From CAZZBK01 sp964652155 (lineage in GTDB: Bacteria; Planctomycetota; Planctomycetia; Pirellulales; PNKZ01): a stretch of DNA of 64,000 nucleotides. The notes below the pieces were generated by a model, which was not told where the DNA came from, made no database searches, and worked only from the letters and a program-made list of their open reading frames with translations. Below are positions 42,937 through 51,289 of the stretch, in pieces. The position numbers and the translations under genes are program-made. The stretch spans positions 17,520-81,519 of the forward strand of contig CAZZBK010000008.1 in NCBI GenBank assembly GCA_964652155.1. The letters run 5' to 3'. Position 1 is the first letter of the stretch, and each line of letters begins with the position of its first letter.

Positions 42937-44216
42937 ACGTTTCCTTGTCGTGGGGCGCAGCCCAGGCGGTAGTAATCGAGGCTGGCCGACTCGCAACGAG
43001 CACCGTCGAGCACGCCGTAAGGATCGATCACCGTGCGGCCGGCAAGACGTTCACGGATCGCGCGAGGGTCGACCTGAGCGAATGCTTTCCAGGGGGTGAC
43101 AATCGCGAGCGCCGCGGCCCCTGAGCAGGCTTCGAGCGCCGAGCCCACCTGGGTGCAATGCGGCGCGTCGGTCAATGTTGCCTGCGGGTCATACGCCTTC
43201 AGTGGGACATGCCGCAGCGCGTGGATCAAATCGACGGCGGGCGAATTCTTAGTCGAGGTCGTGTCGGCCTTGTAGGCGATGCCCCAGACGGCCAACGGGG
43301 CGGCGGGCGAGTGTCGCAGCACGCGGTCGTGTAGCTCGCCAAGCACCCAATCGCGGCGGTGTCGACTGTTGATCCGCCATGCCTCGACGATGCTCGCGTC
43401 GGCACCGTGCTCAGCCGAGAGGCGGCTGATTGTCGCCCAATCGCGCTCCAAGTTGCCCCCCGCAATGCCCAGCCCGGGACTCAAATAAGCGTAAGGGCCA
43501 ATGCGGCGATCGAGACGCAAGGCCGGGGCGATTTCCGACCAGTCGGCGCCAATTCCCTCGCATACCTCGGCGAGCATGTTCGTCACACTAACCGACGAAG
43601 TGAGATACATGTTGATAGATATTTTTGCCAGCTCGGCACTCTCGTACCGCATGGGCATGATCGGACAGTTGAACGCTTGCAGCAGCCGCTCAAACGCCTC
43701 GGGGAGCGTCTGCTGGGGATCGCGACAACCGACCATATACCGCTCGGGTTTCATGGCCCGTTCGACGGCCGCGCCGAAGATGAGCGTTTCCACCTGATAG
43801 AACCACAGCGGCGTCTGGGCTCGATAACGGTTGGCCAGTCGGCGGGTGAACCCTGGCGTGACTTGGCTCAACAGGACGTAGACGGTCTGTTCGTTGGCCG
43901 CGCGAGTCATGACGGATTCGATCAAGTGTTCGAGCGCGGTCGTGTCGCTCTGACCTCGGTCGTCGGTGGCGATATCCAAGGCAAATACGACCACTTCGCA
44001 ATCGCGAAGAGACTCGACGGTGGTGGTTGGCTTTAATCGCGTCGAGTTGACCGCAAGCAACTCGGCGAGGCCGGGCTCGAAGAACGCCGTTTGGCCACGC
44101 TGGAGCGGCGTGACGATCTCGGCGCGGTCATCATACGCCACGACGTCGAAGCCGTGCGCGGCAAAAGCGGCGGCGGTGTTAATGCCCAAGTGCGAGAGTC
44201 CGGCGACGCCGATCAT
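42933..44216 (-). CDS. UDP-glucose/GDP-mannose dehydrogenase homologue lacking the catalytic cysteine
   Basis: A 427-residue protein with the three-domain fold of UDP-glucose 6-dehydrogenases: N-terminal NAD domain (GVAGLSHLG), central dimer helix (ESAELAKISINMYLTSSVS with the conserved Lys198 and Asn202), and C-terminal UDP-binding domain (VWGIAYKADTTSTKNSPAVDLI). The catalytic GFGGSCFPKD segment reads GLGIAGGNLERD (residues 248-259), so the cysteine that forms the thioester is absent. It cannot carry out the normal four-electron oxidation to a uronic acid. It might do a two-electron oxidation, or be structural. It is translationally coupled to genes on both sides. Confidence 0.88.
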   Translation of the reverse strand: MIGVAGLSHLGINTAAAFAAHGFDVVAYDDRAEIVTPLQRGQTAFFEPGLAELLAVNSTRLKPTTTVESLRDCEVVVFALDIATDDRGQSDTTALEHLIESVMTRAANEQTVYVLLSQVTPGFTRRLANRYRAQTPLWFYQVETLIFGAAVERAMKPERYMVGCRDPQQTLPEAFERLLQAFNCPIMPMRYESAELAKISINMYLTSSVSVTNMLAEVCEGIGADWSEIAPALRLDRRIGPYAYLSPGLGIAGGNLERDWATISRLSAEHGADASIVEAWRINSRHRRDWVLGELHDRVLRHSPAAPLAVWGIAYKADTTSTKNSPAVDLIHALRHVPLKAYDPQATLTDAPHCTQVGSALEACSGAAALAIVTPWKAFAQVDPRAIRERLAGRTVIDPYGVLDGARCESASLDYYRLGCAPRQGNV

Positions 44217-45139
44217 GCTGCCGCCTCTTCCTGGGTCGTGGTCAACTGCCGTAGGGCCGCGTGAATGACTCGATCGGTGGCGATGTTGGACTCGCCCCGC
44301 TCGCAGAGTTGCAAAAAGTGTTCGTATTCAAGTTGCCAAGTCGGATCGGCACATTCGATCGTTTCCGACTCTTCCAGGGGCCGACCGCTGGGCAATACGC
44401 GCTTGCGAAGCGTCCACGTGCTGGGTCCCCACTTGCACAAACAGTGAACGTGCATGCTGCCCAGTTCGCCGAAGAGATCGAGCTGAAAGGTATTTCGCCA
44501 GGAGACCATCGTGGCCTCAAAGATCAACTGCGGACTGGGCTTATTCGAGCCGAATAGCACATGGTCGGGCGCACGGTTTTCAAAGCGATCGATGCTCCAC
44601 GGCCTGAACGCGCGACCCTCCAATCCCAGGCCAAAGAAGTCGACGAGGTCGAGCAGATGCGAGCCGATATCGGTGAGCACGCCCCAACCCTGATCGCGCC
44701 AGGCCGAGTTGCGCACATCTCGGGCAGTGCCGTTGCCATAGAACATCCGCAACAAGTAGACCTGACCGAGCACGCCGCGTTGCAGGTGCTCGCGGACCCG
44801 CATCAGATGAGGTTCAAAGCGATGATTGTAAGCCGTGTAGAGCGTGACTCGCTGGCGGTGCGCGAGTTCGCTCAGTTCATCGAACTCGGCCTCGCTGGCG
44901 AGCAGCGGCTTCTCGACCAGCACGTGCTTGCCGTGAGCGAGCAGATAGCGGAGGCATTCGACCTTGGCGTCGTCGGGCGTGCAGAGGCAGGCCGCGTCAT
45001 AGCGGTCGAGCGGCACGTCTTCGATCCGGCGATACTCGGCCACGGGCGCAACAGGGTCGACCGTCGTGACGACGTGCGACTGAGCGACCTGTTGTCGCTT
45101 GCGTCCCTGATTGCCGAGCCCGACGATCGCGAGTCTCAT
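44213..45139 (-). CDS. Gfo/Idh/MocA family oxidoreductase
   Basis: A 308-residue NAD(P)-dependent oxidoreductase. VGLGNQG (6-12) is the Rossmann motif and HVLVEKPLLAS the EKP signature carrying the catalytic lysine; YNHRFEPH and GVLTDIGSHLLDL are in the C-terminal domain with its usual histidine. Members in polysaccharide loci oxidise or reduce position 3 of UDP-sugars, often ahead of a DegT aminotransferase; such an aminotransferase is encoded at 52201. It overlaps the genes before and after it by 4 bases, so it belongs to the core of the heptose operon. Confidence 0.9.
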   Translation of the reverse strand: MRLAIVGLGNQGRKRQQVAQSHVVTTVDPVAPVAEYRRIEDVPLDRYDAACLCTPDDAKVECLRYLLAHGKHVLVEKPLLASEAEFDELSELAHRQRVTLYTAYNHRFEPHLMRVREHLQRGVLGQVYLLRMFYGNGTARDVRNSAWRDQGWGVLTDIGSHLLDLVDFFGLGLEGRAFRPWSIDRFENRAPDHVLFGSNKPSPQLIFEATMVSWRNTFQLDLFGELGSMHVHCLCKWGPSTWTLRKRVLPSGRPLEESETIECADPTWQLEYEHFLQLCERGESNIATDRVIHAALRQLTTTQEEAAA

Positions 45140-46680
45140 TCGTAGTTGACCTGCTTTTCGACGGTGCGCAATTTACTCAATACTTGCTCAGGCGCGACGG
45201 GCGAGTTGCCTTCGTGCTCACAGGCGATCGCGGCGCTCATGCTGCCGAGAATCGAGGCGATGACGCATGAGCGGGACGCGGCCAGCCCGAGAGTTGCATA
45301 CGACAGCAATGCATCGCCAGCGCCGACCGGATCGACCAAGCGATCGACGAACGAGTCGACCGTGAAGAACGACCGCACCTCGCTGTTGGGCGCGCGATAC
45401 GTGATCAGCCCGCGGTCTCCCATCTTCAGGATGAGAAACTTGCACTCGGCTCGCTTGTACAGTTCAAGCGCCAACGGGCGGACGGTCGAATCCTGATCGC
45501 CAAGCGCGAAGCGTGCTTCACGCTCGTTCGGGGTGATCAGATCGAAGCCACGAAAGTCGAGAATGTTACCCCAGCGGCTGGCCACCTGACTGTCGGCCAC
45601 TTTCAGCACGTGATCGGGAATCGCCTCGGTCAGTTCGCTCACGCTCTGACGGTTAAACAGTCCGTGACGAAAATCGCTGAACACGACAATATCGGCCGGC
45701 TCGCTGGCAAGCTGCGTTTTGAGCGTGGCGAGGATCTTGTCTGAAATCGGCCGATTGTCGAGCTTGTCGACCTTGAGCATTCGATACCCGCCGGCAATAA
45801 AAACGTTCTTCTGAATCGTGGGCCGGGTGCGGTCGACAATCGGCAGCGCCTTGACTCCGGCGTCTTGCAGGTCGTTGAGGACAAAGTCTTTGAACGGGTC
45901 ATCACCGAGCACGCTCGAGAAGGTCACCTCGGCCCCTGCGCGGCGCAGGTGCTTGGCGACGATCGCCGCGCCACCGGAATAATCGACCTGATTCTCGAAT
46001 TTCAGGCTCATCGTGGGCGTTTTGCCCACGCCGCCCGTGGGAGAGCAGAACGTGTACGAGTCGACGATCGTGTCTCCCAATACGTGGACGCGCAAGCCGG
46101 GAAACGTGGCCAGTGTGCGACGCAAGTCGTCGAACGTGACCGACTCGGACTCCATGAGCACGTGCAACTTGTCTGCCGAGAGGTTGGGAGGCGAGGCTTC
46201 GATGACCGCCGACGACGAATAGATCACATCCCCCGGCGTGAAGATGATCTCACCGCCGTAGCTTTCGAGCACCGCGAGCTCTTGAGCTGTATTGGGATGG
46301 ATACCTGCCGCGTTATATTCATAACCCTTGGCAAAATAGTCGGGCTGAATAAACTTCAGGTTGTCGAGTGGCGTGGGGTTGTCGTCGATTACGACGTAGT
46401 CGACGACCTCGAGCGCGGCGAGGTTCATCGCCCGCAATTGCTGTGGCACGTAGGGTCGCAGATTGGCCTTTTGGATGTGCGCGTCGCAGGTCAGGCTGAC
46501 AATGAGCTTGTCGGCCTTGCTCTTGGCGTACATCAGGTGGCGGATGTGGCCTGGGTGGACGATATCGAACGTGCCGTGGCACATGATGACGGTCGCGCTG
46601 CGCGGGCGTGGGCCGATGTCGGCGACCAATTCTTCGCGGGTCTTGATCTTGCGGCGATAGTTGGGCGTTTCGCTGCTCAC
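45136..46680 (-). CDS. bifunctional heptose-1-phosphate nucleotidyltransferase / heptose-7-phosphate kinase with swapped domain order
   Basis: A 514-residue fusion. Residues 25-175 are an HldC-type cytidylyltransferase-fold domain (CHGTFDIVHPGHIRHL, HPGH at 42-45), and residues 190-510 a PfkB/ribokinase-type kinase (HVLGDTIVDSYTF, SGGAAIVAKHLRRAGAEV, PNEREARFAL, and DPVGAGDALLSY with the catalytic Asp). HldE of E. coli has the same two activities but kinase first. Together they phosphorylate heptose 7-phosphate and, after GmhB, charge heptose 1-phosphate with a nucleotide (ADP, GDP or CDP not decidable). The start is a GTG with AAGGAG 7 bases upstream; it overlaps the preceding epimerase stop by 4 bases. 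Confidence 0.9.
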   Translation of the reverse strand: MSSETPNYRRKIKTREELVADIGPRPRSATVIMCHGTFDIVHPGHIRHLMYAKSKADKLIVSLTCDAHIQKANLRPYVPQQLRAMNLAALEVVDYVVIDDNPTPLDNLKFIQPDYFAKGYEYNAAGIHPNTAQELAVLESYGGEIIFTPGDVIYSSSAVIEASPPNLSADKLHVLMESESVTFDDLRRTLATFPGLRVHVLGDTIVDSYTFCSPTGGVGKTPTMSLKFENQVDYSGGAAIVAKHLRRAGAEVTFSSVLGDDPFKDFVLNDLQDAGVKALPIVDRTRPTIQKNVFIAGGYRMLKVDKLDNRPISDKILATLKTQLASEPADIVVFSDFRHGLFNRQSVSELTEAIPDHVLKVADSQVASRWGNILDFRGFDLITPNEREARFALGDQDSTVRPLALELYKRAECKFLILKMGDRGLITYRAPNSEVRSFFTVDSFVDRLVDPVGAGDALLSYATLGLAASRSCVIASILGSMSAAIACEHEGNSPVAPEQVLSKLRTVEKQVNYE

Positions 46681-47678
46681 GAAGCTTCTCCTTCGAGCGC
46701 CGCAAACCAGCTTTTGGTGGCCTCGCGAATCGAGTCGGGGTCCCAGACCGGCGCTTGCCGCCAGTAGTCGATGTTCCGCAGCATCTCGGCCACCCCTTGC
46801 TCGAAACTCACCTGCGGCTCCCAACCCAACTGCGAACGAATTTTGCTAATGTCGGCCCAGGTGCAGTCGGGCTCCCCAGGCCGCTTGGGCACATGCACCA
46901 CCGGACCTTGCAGCAGTTCAACCAGTCGATTGACCGCCTGCGGCTTGCCGGCACCCACGTTGAAAATCTCGTGCGAGCGGTCGGTCTCGGCCGCTGCGAG
47001 AAAGGCCCTGGCCAAATCGGTGACGAAAACGAAGTCCCGTGTCTGCGTGCCGTCACCCACCACGGTGAACGGTTTGTTGGCCAATTTTTGGGCCAGAAAC
47101 ACGCCGAACACCGCGCCGTACGCGCCCGTGGTGCGCGAGCGTGGCCCGTAGGCATTAAAGATCCGCACGGAGTTGACCGGCAAGTGATAGACCTTGCCCC
47201 AGTGGAGCACGGCCTGCTCGCCCTGATATTTGCTCAGCGCGTAGGGGTACTTCGTGTCGATGGGGGTCGATTCTTTCGTGGGCAACTCGGTGGTCAGGCC
47301 GTAACACGATGAACTGGCCGCGTAGACAAACTTCTTCACGCCGGCATGTCGCGCGGCTTCGAGTGCCTTGACCGTCCCCATGACGTTGGTCGCCATGTAC
47401 TCGACCGGTTTTTCGATCGAGGGGACGATATCGCCGATGCCGGCGAAATGAAAGACGTACTGGGCACCGGCGAAGGCCGGGTCATCCGCGGCCGTTTCGC
47501 GAATGTCCTGGTTCACGAAACGGAAGCGCGGATTCGCTTGCACTTGGCGCAGGTTGTCGAGCCGCCCGGCATACAGGTTGTCGATGCCGCGCACCTCGAA
47601 GCCGCGTTCAATGAGCAGATCGACCATGTGACTGCCGATGAAGCCCGCCGCGCCGGTCACCACCGCAATGCTAGGCAT
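46677..47678 (-). CDS. NAD-dependent sugar-nucleotide epimerase
   Basis: A 333-residue extended SDR. TGAAGFIGSHMVDLLIERGFEVRGID is a textbook NAD-binding start, YAASSSCYG carries the Ser, and YPYALSKYQGE the catalytic Tyr/Lys; FNAYGPRSRTTGAYGAVFG and TRDFVFVTDLARAFL define the substrate side. It resembles UDP-glucose/UDP-GlcNAc 4-epimerases and NDP-heptose epimerases. Overlapping by 8 bases with the upstream epimerase and by 4 with the HldE-like gene, it may act on the NDP-heptose made by that enzyme. The exact position epimerised is unknown. Confidence 0.9.
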   Translation of the reverse strand: MPSIAVVTGAAGFIGSHMVDLLIERGFEVRGIDNLYAGRLDNLRQVQANPRFRFVNQDIRETAADDPAFAGAQYVFHFAGIGDIVPSIEKPVEYMATNVMGTVKALEAARHAGVKKFVYAASSSCYGLTTELPTKESTPIDTKYPYALSKYQGEQAVLHWGKVYHLPVNSVRIFNAYGPRSRTTGAYGAVFGVFLAQKLANKPFTVVGDGTQTRDFVFVTDLARAFLAAAETDRSHEIFNVGAGKPQAVNRLVELLQGPVVHVPKRPGEPDCTWADISKIRSQLGWEPQVSFEQGVAEMLRNIDYWRQAPVWDPDSIREATKSWFAALEGEAS

Positions 47679-48684
47679 GACTGGCGGCCCCTTCGGTCTG
47701 CTTCATGAGATGCTTGACGTTGAAGTGTTGCTCGTCGAAGCTGTTCTTCCACTCGCCGCGACGGAACGCCCGGCACAAATCGCGCACGGCGTCATCAATC
47801 GTCCGACGCGGTTTATAGCCCAGCTTCTCGGTGATCTTCTTCGACGAGACATGATACGAACGCAGATCGTTCGACGAGGTCGTCTCGATGCGGATCGGGG
47901 CCTTCTCGGGCATCTCCTGCTCGACGATCTTCTTGGCGATTTCGGCCAACTGATTGACCGTGTGATTCTCGTAACCGGCGTTGAACGTCTCGCCGGCGAT
48001 CTTGTCGGCGGGCATGTCAAGCAACTCGACGTACAGATCGGATATGTCTTCGATATGAATGTTGGGGCGCTTTTGCGAGCCGCCGAAGACGGTAATCACC
48101 CCCTTGTTCACCGCGTGGTTCGTGAGAATGTTCACGGTCAGGTCAAACCGCATCCGGGGCGAATAGCCACACACGGTCGCAGGACGGATGATGACCGTCG
48201 TGAAGTCGGGTGCTTGGTAGCGGAGCAAGATCGGCTCGCACATCCCTTTGTATTTGTTGTAGTCAGTAAGCGGCACGAGCGGATGCTCTTCGGTCACTTC
48301 CGGAGCATCGCTGACACCGTAGACACTCGAGGTCGAGGCGTAAATAAAACGCTTCACGAGAGCGGCTTTGCTGGCCTGGACTATCGGCTCAAAGCAGTCG
48401 TAATTGATCGACACGCTCAGCGACGAGTCGAGCTCAAAGCTCGGATCGTTCGAGATGCAGGCTAGGTGCAACACGATGTCGCAGCCTTTGACCTCGCGGG
48501 CAAAGTGCTCGGTGTCGCGAATGTCTCCCTTGACCACCTTGAGTTTCGGATGCGGCTTGAGCCCCTCGGAGCCAAACAGCATCAGATCGAACACGACGAC
48601 CTCATGGCCGGCCGCCAACAGCTTGGGAACCGTGATGCAGCCGACGTAACCGGCTCCGCCTGTGACCAGAATGCGATGTGACAT
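47671..48684 (-). CDS. NAD-dependent epimerase/dehydratase
   Basis: A 337-residue extended SDR. ILVTGGAGYVGCITVPKLLAAGHEV binds NAD, YASTSSVYG carries the Ser/Thr, and DYNKYKGMCE supplies Tyr and Lys in the YxxxK spacing. PATVCGYSPRMRFDLTVNIL and RPNIHIEDISDLYVELL are typical of the group near UDP-glucose epimerases and nucleotide-heptose epimerases. The ATG at 48684 starts right at the Rossmann strand; a longer frame upstream reads into the gap after the transaldolase gene. It overlaps the next epimerase gene by 8 bases. Confidence 0.9.
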   Translation of the reverse strand: MSHRILVTGGAGYVGCITVPKLLAAGHEVVVFDLMLFGSEGLKPHPKLKVVKGDIRDTEHFAREVKGCDIVLHLACISNDPSFELDSSLSVSINYDCFEPIVQASKAALVKRFIYASTSSVYGVSDAPEVTEEHPLVPLTDYNKYKGMCEPILLRYQAPDFTTVIIRPATVCGYSPRMRFDLTVNILTNHAVNKGVITVFGGSQKRPNIHIEDISDLYVELLDMPADKIAGETFNAGYENHTVNQLAEIAKKIVEQEMPEKAPIRIETTSSNDLRSYHVSSKKITEKLGYKPRRTIDDAVRDLCRAFRRGEWKNSFDEQHFNVKHLMKQTEGAASHA

Positions 48685-48793
48685 GGGGACTCGTCTGAGA
48701 TGAAAGGGGTTAGGGATGATAGGGTTCGGTTCGACTCGCCAGGGCGAGTTCAAATCGTGCTGCGAAATTTGATCGAGCGCCGCGAGGTCGACG

Positions 48794-49534
48794 CTAGCGA
48801 CGGCTCCGCGCGGTGCAATCGAGCGTGTAGCCCGCCCGTTGGGCATCGTCGAAAAACATGTGGACCGTTTCGAGCGAGTAGCTGTCGAGGTCCTTGCCGA
48901 CGAGCGGCAGCTTGGCGAGCACGTCGGGGGTCACGGTGATGACCTGGCAACCGATCGCGTCGGCCTGGAAGATGTTGAGCAACTCTCGGGGGCTGGCCCA
49001 GATCAGTTCCCAGTTGGGCTGCGGTGCCAGCAGAGCGACCGTCTGTCGCATCATGGGAATCGGGTCGCGGCCCGTGTCGGCCACGCGTCCCGCAAAGACC
49101 GAAATGTAACACCGCACGGCCGGGTTCAGTGCCGGCAGCACGCTTTCGACCTGCGCCAGGGTCATGATCGCGGTGATGTTGACCTGCACGCCATCGGCCG
49201 CCAAGCGTTGGATGAGGGGCACACACGACTCGCCGCGAGTGTTTGTGATCGGGATCTTGACGTAGACGTTTTCGCCCCAAGAGGCAATCTCGCGAGCTTG
49301 TGCTTCCATCTCCTCCCAATCGTCGCAGAGCACTTCCAACGAGATGGGTCGCCCATGAATTCGTGCGAGCACCTGCTTGGCAAATGCTCGGTAATCGACG
49401 ACCTGCGCCTTGCGCATGAGCGTGGGGTTGGTCGTGAATCCTTGGATGAGCGGGTTGGCGGCCATCTTCTCAATCACCGGCAACTCAGCGCTGTCGGTAA
49501 AGATTTTGACCTTCAATGTGTTGAGCAACGACAT
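48794..49534 (-). CDS. transaldolase / fructose-6-phosphate aldolase family protein
   Basis: A 246-residue TIM-barrel aldolase. IFTDSAELPVIEKMAANPLIQGFTTNPTLMRKA is the typical N-terminus, and the Schiff-base Lys93 lies in YVKIPITN; VQVNITAIMTLAQV and YISVFAGRVADTGRDP are conserved. Length is closer to the short transaldolase/FSA group than to classical transaldolase. Sitting between the epimerase and gmh genes, with a split transketolase in the same operon, it probably helps make sedoheptulose 7-phosphate, the substrate of GmhA. The family could also carry out another aldol step on the heptose. Confidence 0.9.
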   Translation of the reverse strand: MSLLNTLKVKIFTDSAELPVIEKMAANPLIQGFTTNPTLMRKAQVVDYRAFAKQVLARIHGRPISLEVLCDDWEEMEAQAREIASWGENVYVKIPITNTRGESCVPLIQRLAADGVQVNITAIMTLAQVESVLPALNPAVRCYISVFAGRVADTGRDPIPMMRQTVALLAPQPNWELIWASPRELLNIFQADAIGCQVITVTPDVLAKLPLVGKDLDSYSLETVHMFFDDAQRAGYTLDCTARSRR

Positions 49535-49753
49535 GCGGCAGACCTTGTGGATGAGACGAGCCGGACGGTGGTCCTGGTGGCTGAACTCAGCATGCGAAGC
49601 GGAACCGCTCGCGTGAGACTGAACTCAACGGTATTCCTTTTAGGCTAATTACGCATTCTTGCCGCAGAAGTGCGCGAAAGCGAGTAATGAGCAGAATGAA
49701 ATATTATCGTGCTGGAAAAATCGGTGAAATCGGAAAACTTGACGGGATCGGAA

Positions 49754-50329
49754 CTAATTCGCGCCGTGCGGCTTTAAGCTCCACGGCCCACGCGCCACCA
49801 GCGCGGCGTTTTGCAGGATCCAATCCGTAGCCTCGGTGAGCGTTTTCACGCGGGCATCGGCATGGTCGGGCCGACGCTCCTGGTACTCGGTTTGGATCCA
49901 AATTGTTTTGCAGCCCGCAGCCCGGCCTGCGTCGATATCGCGCCAGCGGTCGCCCACCAGAAACGAGCAGGCCAAATCGATCTCGGCCTGCTGGGCAGCG
50001 GCGAGCAACATGCCGGGCTTGGGCTTGCGGCAGTCGCACTCGTCCGCGTCGACATGGTAGCAAACCCGGATGTCGTCGAGCGGCAACGTGTGCCGCAATC
50101 GCTCGTGCATCGCCTCGACCACGGACTGCTGTTGGAGGCCGGTGCGGACATCGGGCTGATTCGTCACCACGACGAGCCGAAAGCCCGCCACCTTGAGGCG
50201 ACGCAACGACTCGGCCACATCGTCGTACAGTTGAAACTCGTCGAGCGTCGCGGGGGGGTAAGGCTTCCCCTGTCGAATGATCGCCCGATTAAGGACCCCA
50301 TCTCGGTCAAGGAATACGGCACGGTTCAT
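49754..50329 (-). CDS. gmhB: D-glycero-D-manno-heptose 1,7-bisphosphate 7-phosphatase
   Basis: A 191-residue HAD-superfamily phosphatase of the histidinol-phosphatase/GmhB type. FLDRDGVLN (nucleophile Asp8, Asp10) is the first motif, VVVTNQPDV the second, and CDCRKPKPGMLL (cysteines and lysine) plus VGDRWRDIDAGRAAG the third and fourth. CYHVDADECDCRK fits the zinc-binding cysteine loop of GmhB, partly altered. It removes the 7-phosphate of heptose 1,7-bisphosphate. Its ATG overlaps the gmhA-like stop by 4 bases. With the HldE-like fusion it completes the activation steps. Confidence 0.92.
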   Translation of the reverse strand: MNRAVFLDRDGVLNRAIIRQGKPYPPATLDEFQLYDDVAESLRRLKVAGFRLVVVTNQPDVRTGLQQQSVVEAMHERLRHTLPLDDIRVCYHVDADECDCRKPKPGMLLAAAQQAEIDLACSFLVGDRWRDIDAGRAAGCKTIWIQTEYQERRPDHADARVKTLTEATDWILQNAALVARGPWSLKPHGAN

Positions 50330-50925
50330 GGCGCGGCCGATTCCCATTTGGTGGCCTGGGCCTGGAGCCGCGGATGGCTCACCAGACCGTGCCAAATGAC
50401 GGCCTGAAACGCCTCGCTGTGGGGCGTGATATGCTTGGGATCGACCGTGGGGACGACGATGACTTCGTCGCCGACTTGCTTCGTGTAGCCGCCATCGCGA
50501 CCGACGATGCCGAAGATTTTCATTCCGCGCTGCTTCGCTTCTTCGAGTGCGCGAATCAAATTGACGCTGATATTGCGCTCGGCGTTGCCACCGCCGACCG
50601 AGAGCACAAAGACCGCGTCGTTCGCCGAGGCCCGGCTGGTCCGCAGCCAAGCGGCGAAAATCGTCTCCCAACCCTCGTCGTTCGCGCGAGCCGTCAGCTC
50701 CGAGACATTGTCGCAGGGGGAGTACGTCTCGATGCCAACGATCTTGCGAAAGTCGTTGACCGCATGACTGCAATTGGCCGCGCTACCGCCAACCCCCAAA
50801 AAGAACAGCCGTCCTTGCCGCTGCCGCAAGTCAGCCAACGCCGCGGCGAGACGCTCCATGGCGTCGGCATCAATCGCTTGGGCAATCTGGCTGGCCTGAT
50901 CCAAGTAGATTCGACTATGTGACAT
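50326..50925 (-). CDS. gmhA: SIS-domain phosphoheptose isomerase (GmhA-like)
   Basis: A 199-residue SIS-domain protein. GRLFFLGVGGSAANCSHAVNDF is the sugar-phosphate-binding loop, FVLSVGGGNAERNISVNLIRALEEAK the second half, and a distal ITPHSEAFQAVIWHGLV provides His and Glu as in GmhA. It isomerises sedoheptulose 7-phosphate to D-glycero-D-manno-heptose 7-phosphate. The ATG at 50925 gives the usual length. It is the first gene of the long minus-strand operon; the 364-bp region upstream is divergent and should hold the promoter. Confidence 0.9.
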   Translation of the reverse strand: MSHSRIYLDQASQIAQAIDADAMERLAAALADLRQRQGRLFFLGVGGSAANCSHAVNDFRKIVGIETYSPCDNVSELTARANDEGWETIFAAWLRTSRASANDAVFVLSVGGGNAERNISVNLIRALEEAKQRGMKIFGIVGRDGGYTKQVGDEVIVVPTVDPKHITPHSEAFQAVIWHGLVSHPRLQAQATKWESAAP

Positions 50926-51289
50926 GAGGTCCAACAGCCAGAAGAAACGAAGCCAAGATGAGATGCCGCGCGCGCTGCGAGTCGTCGCTGCATTGGGCCA
51001 AAAACAGGCATTTTGACGCAAACCAACAGCAACGACGGGCTATGCAGTTGAATATAGCCGATCATGTCGCGCGGTCAAACTTTATGCCTCCGAACCCGTC
51101 TGCAGGACAGCGACACTGTCCGTCGGGCATCCCACAATCCTCACAGCCGGCGCAGTCCTCCCAACCGGTCGACTCGCGACAACTTCATGCCCTGATTAAG
51201 GTCAATTCGATCGACAAACTCTTTTGCCCGCCGCGAGTCGTGTAATACTGGAAGAATCCCTTCTCGTTTCACTCGCTCTGTCACAGTCC
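50926..51289. other. 364-bp divergent intergenic region of the polysaccharide locus
   Basis: Separates the start of the 17-gene minus-strand operon (gmhA-like) from the start of the five-gene plus-strand operon (epimerase). Small open frames in it are not supported. It must contain promoters for both directions; I could not pick convincing -35/-10 boxes, and planctomycete promoters are poorly known. An AT-richer stretch lies at about 51030-51090. No clear hairpin or operator was found. Confidence 0.6.

Noticed and set aside
42052..44216. Decayed pseudogenes because of lost catalytic residues
   Set aside because: Both frames are full length, tightly overlapped with neighbours and keep the rest of the fold, so altered function is more likely than decay.
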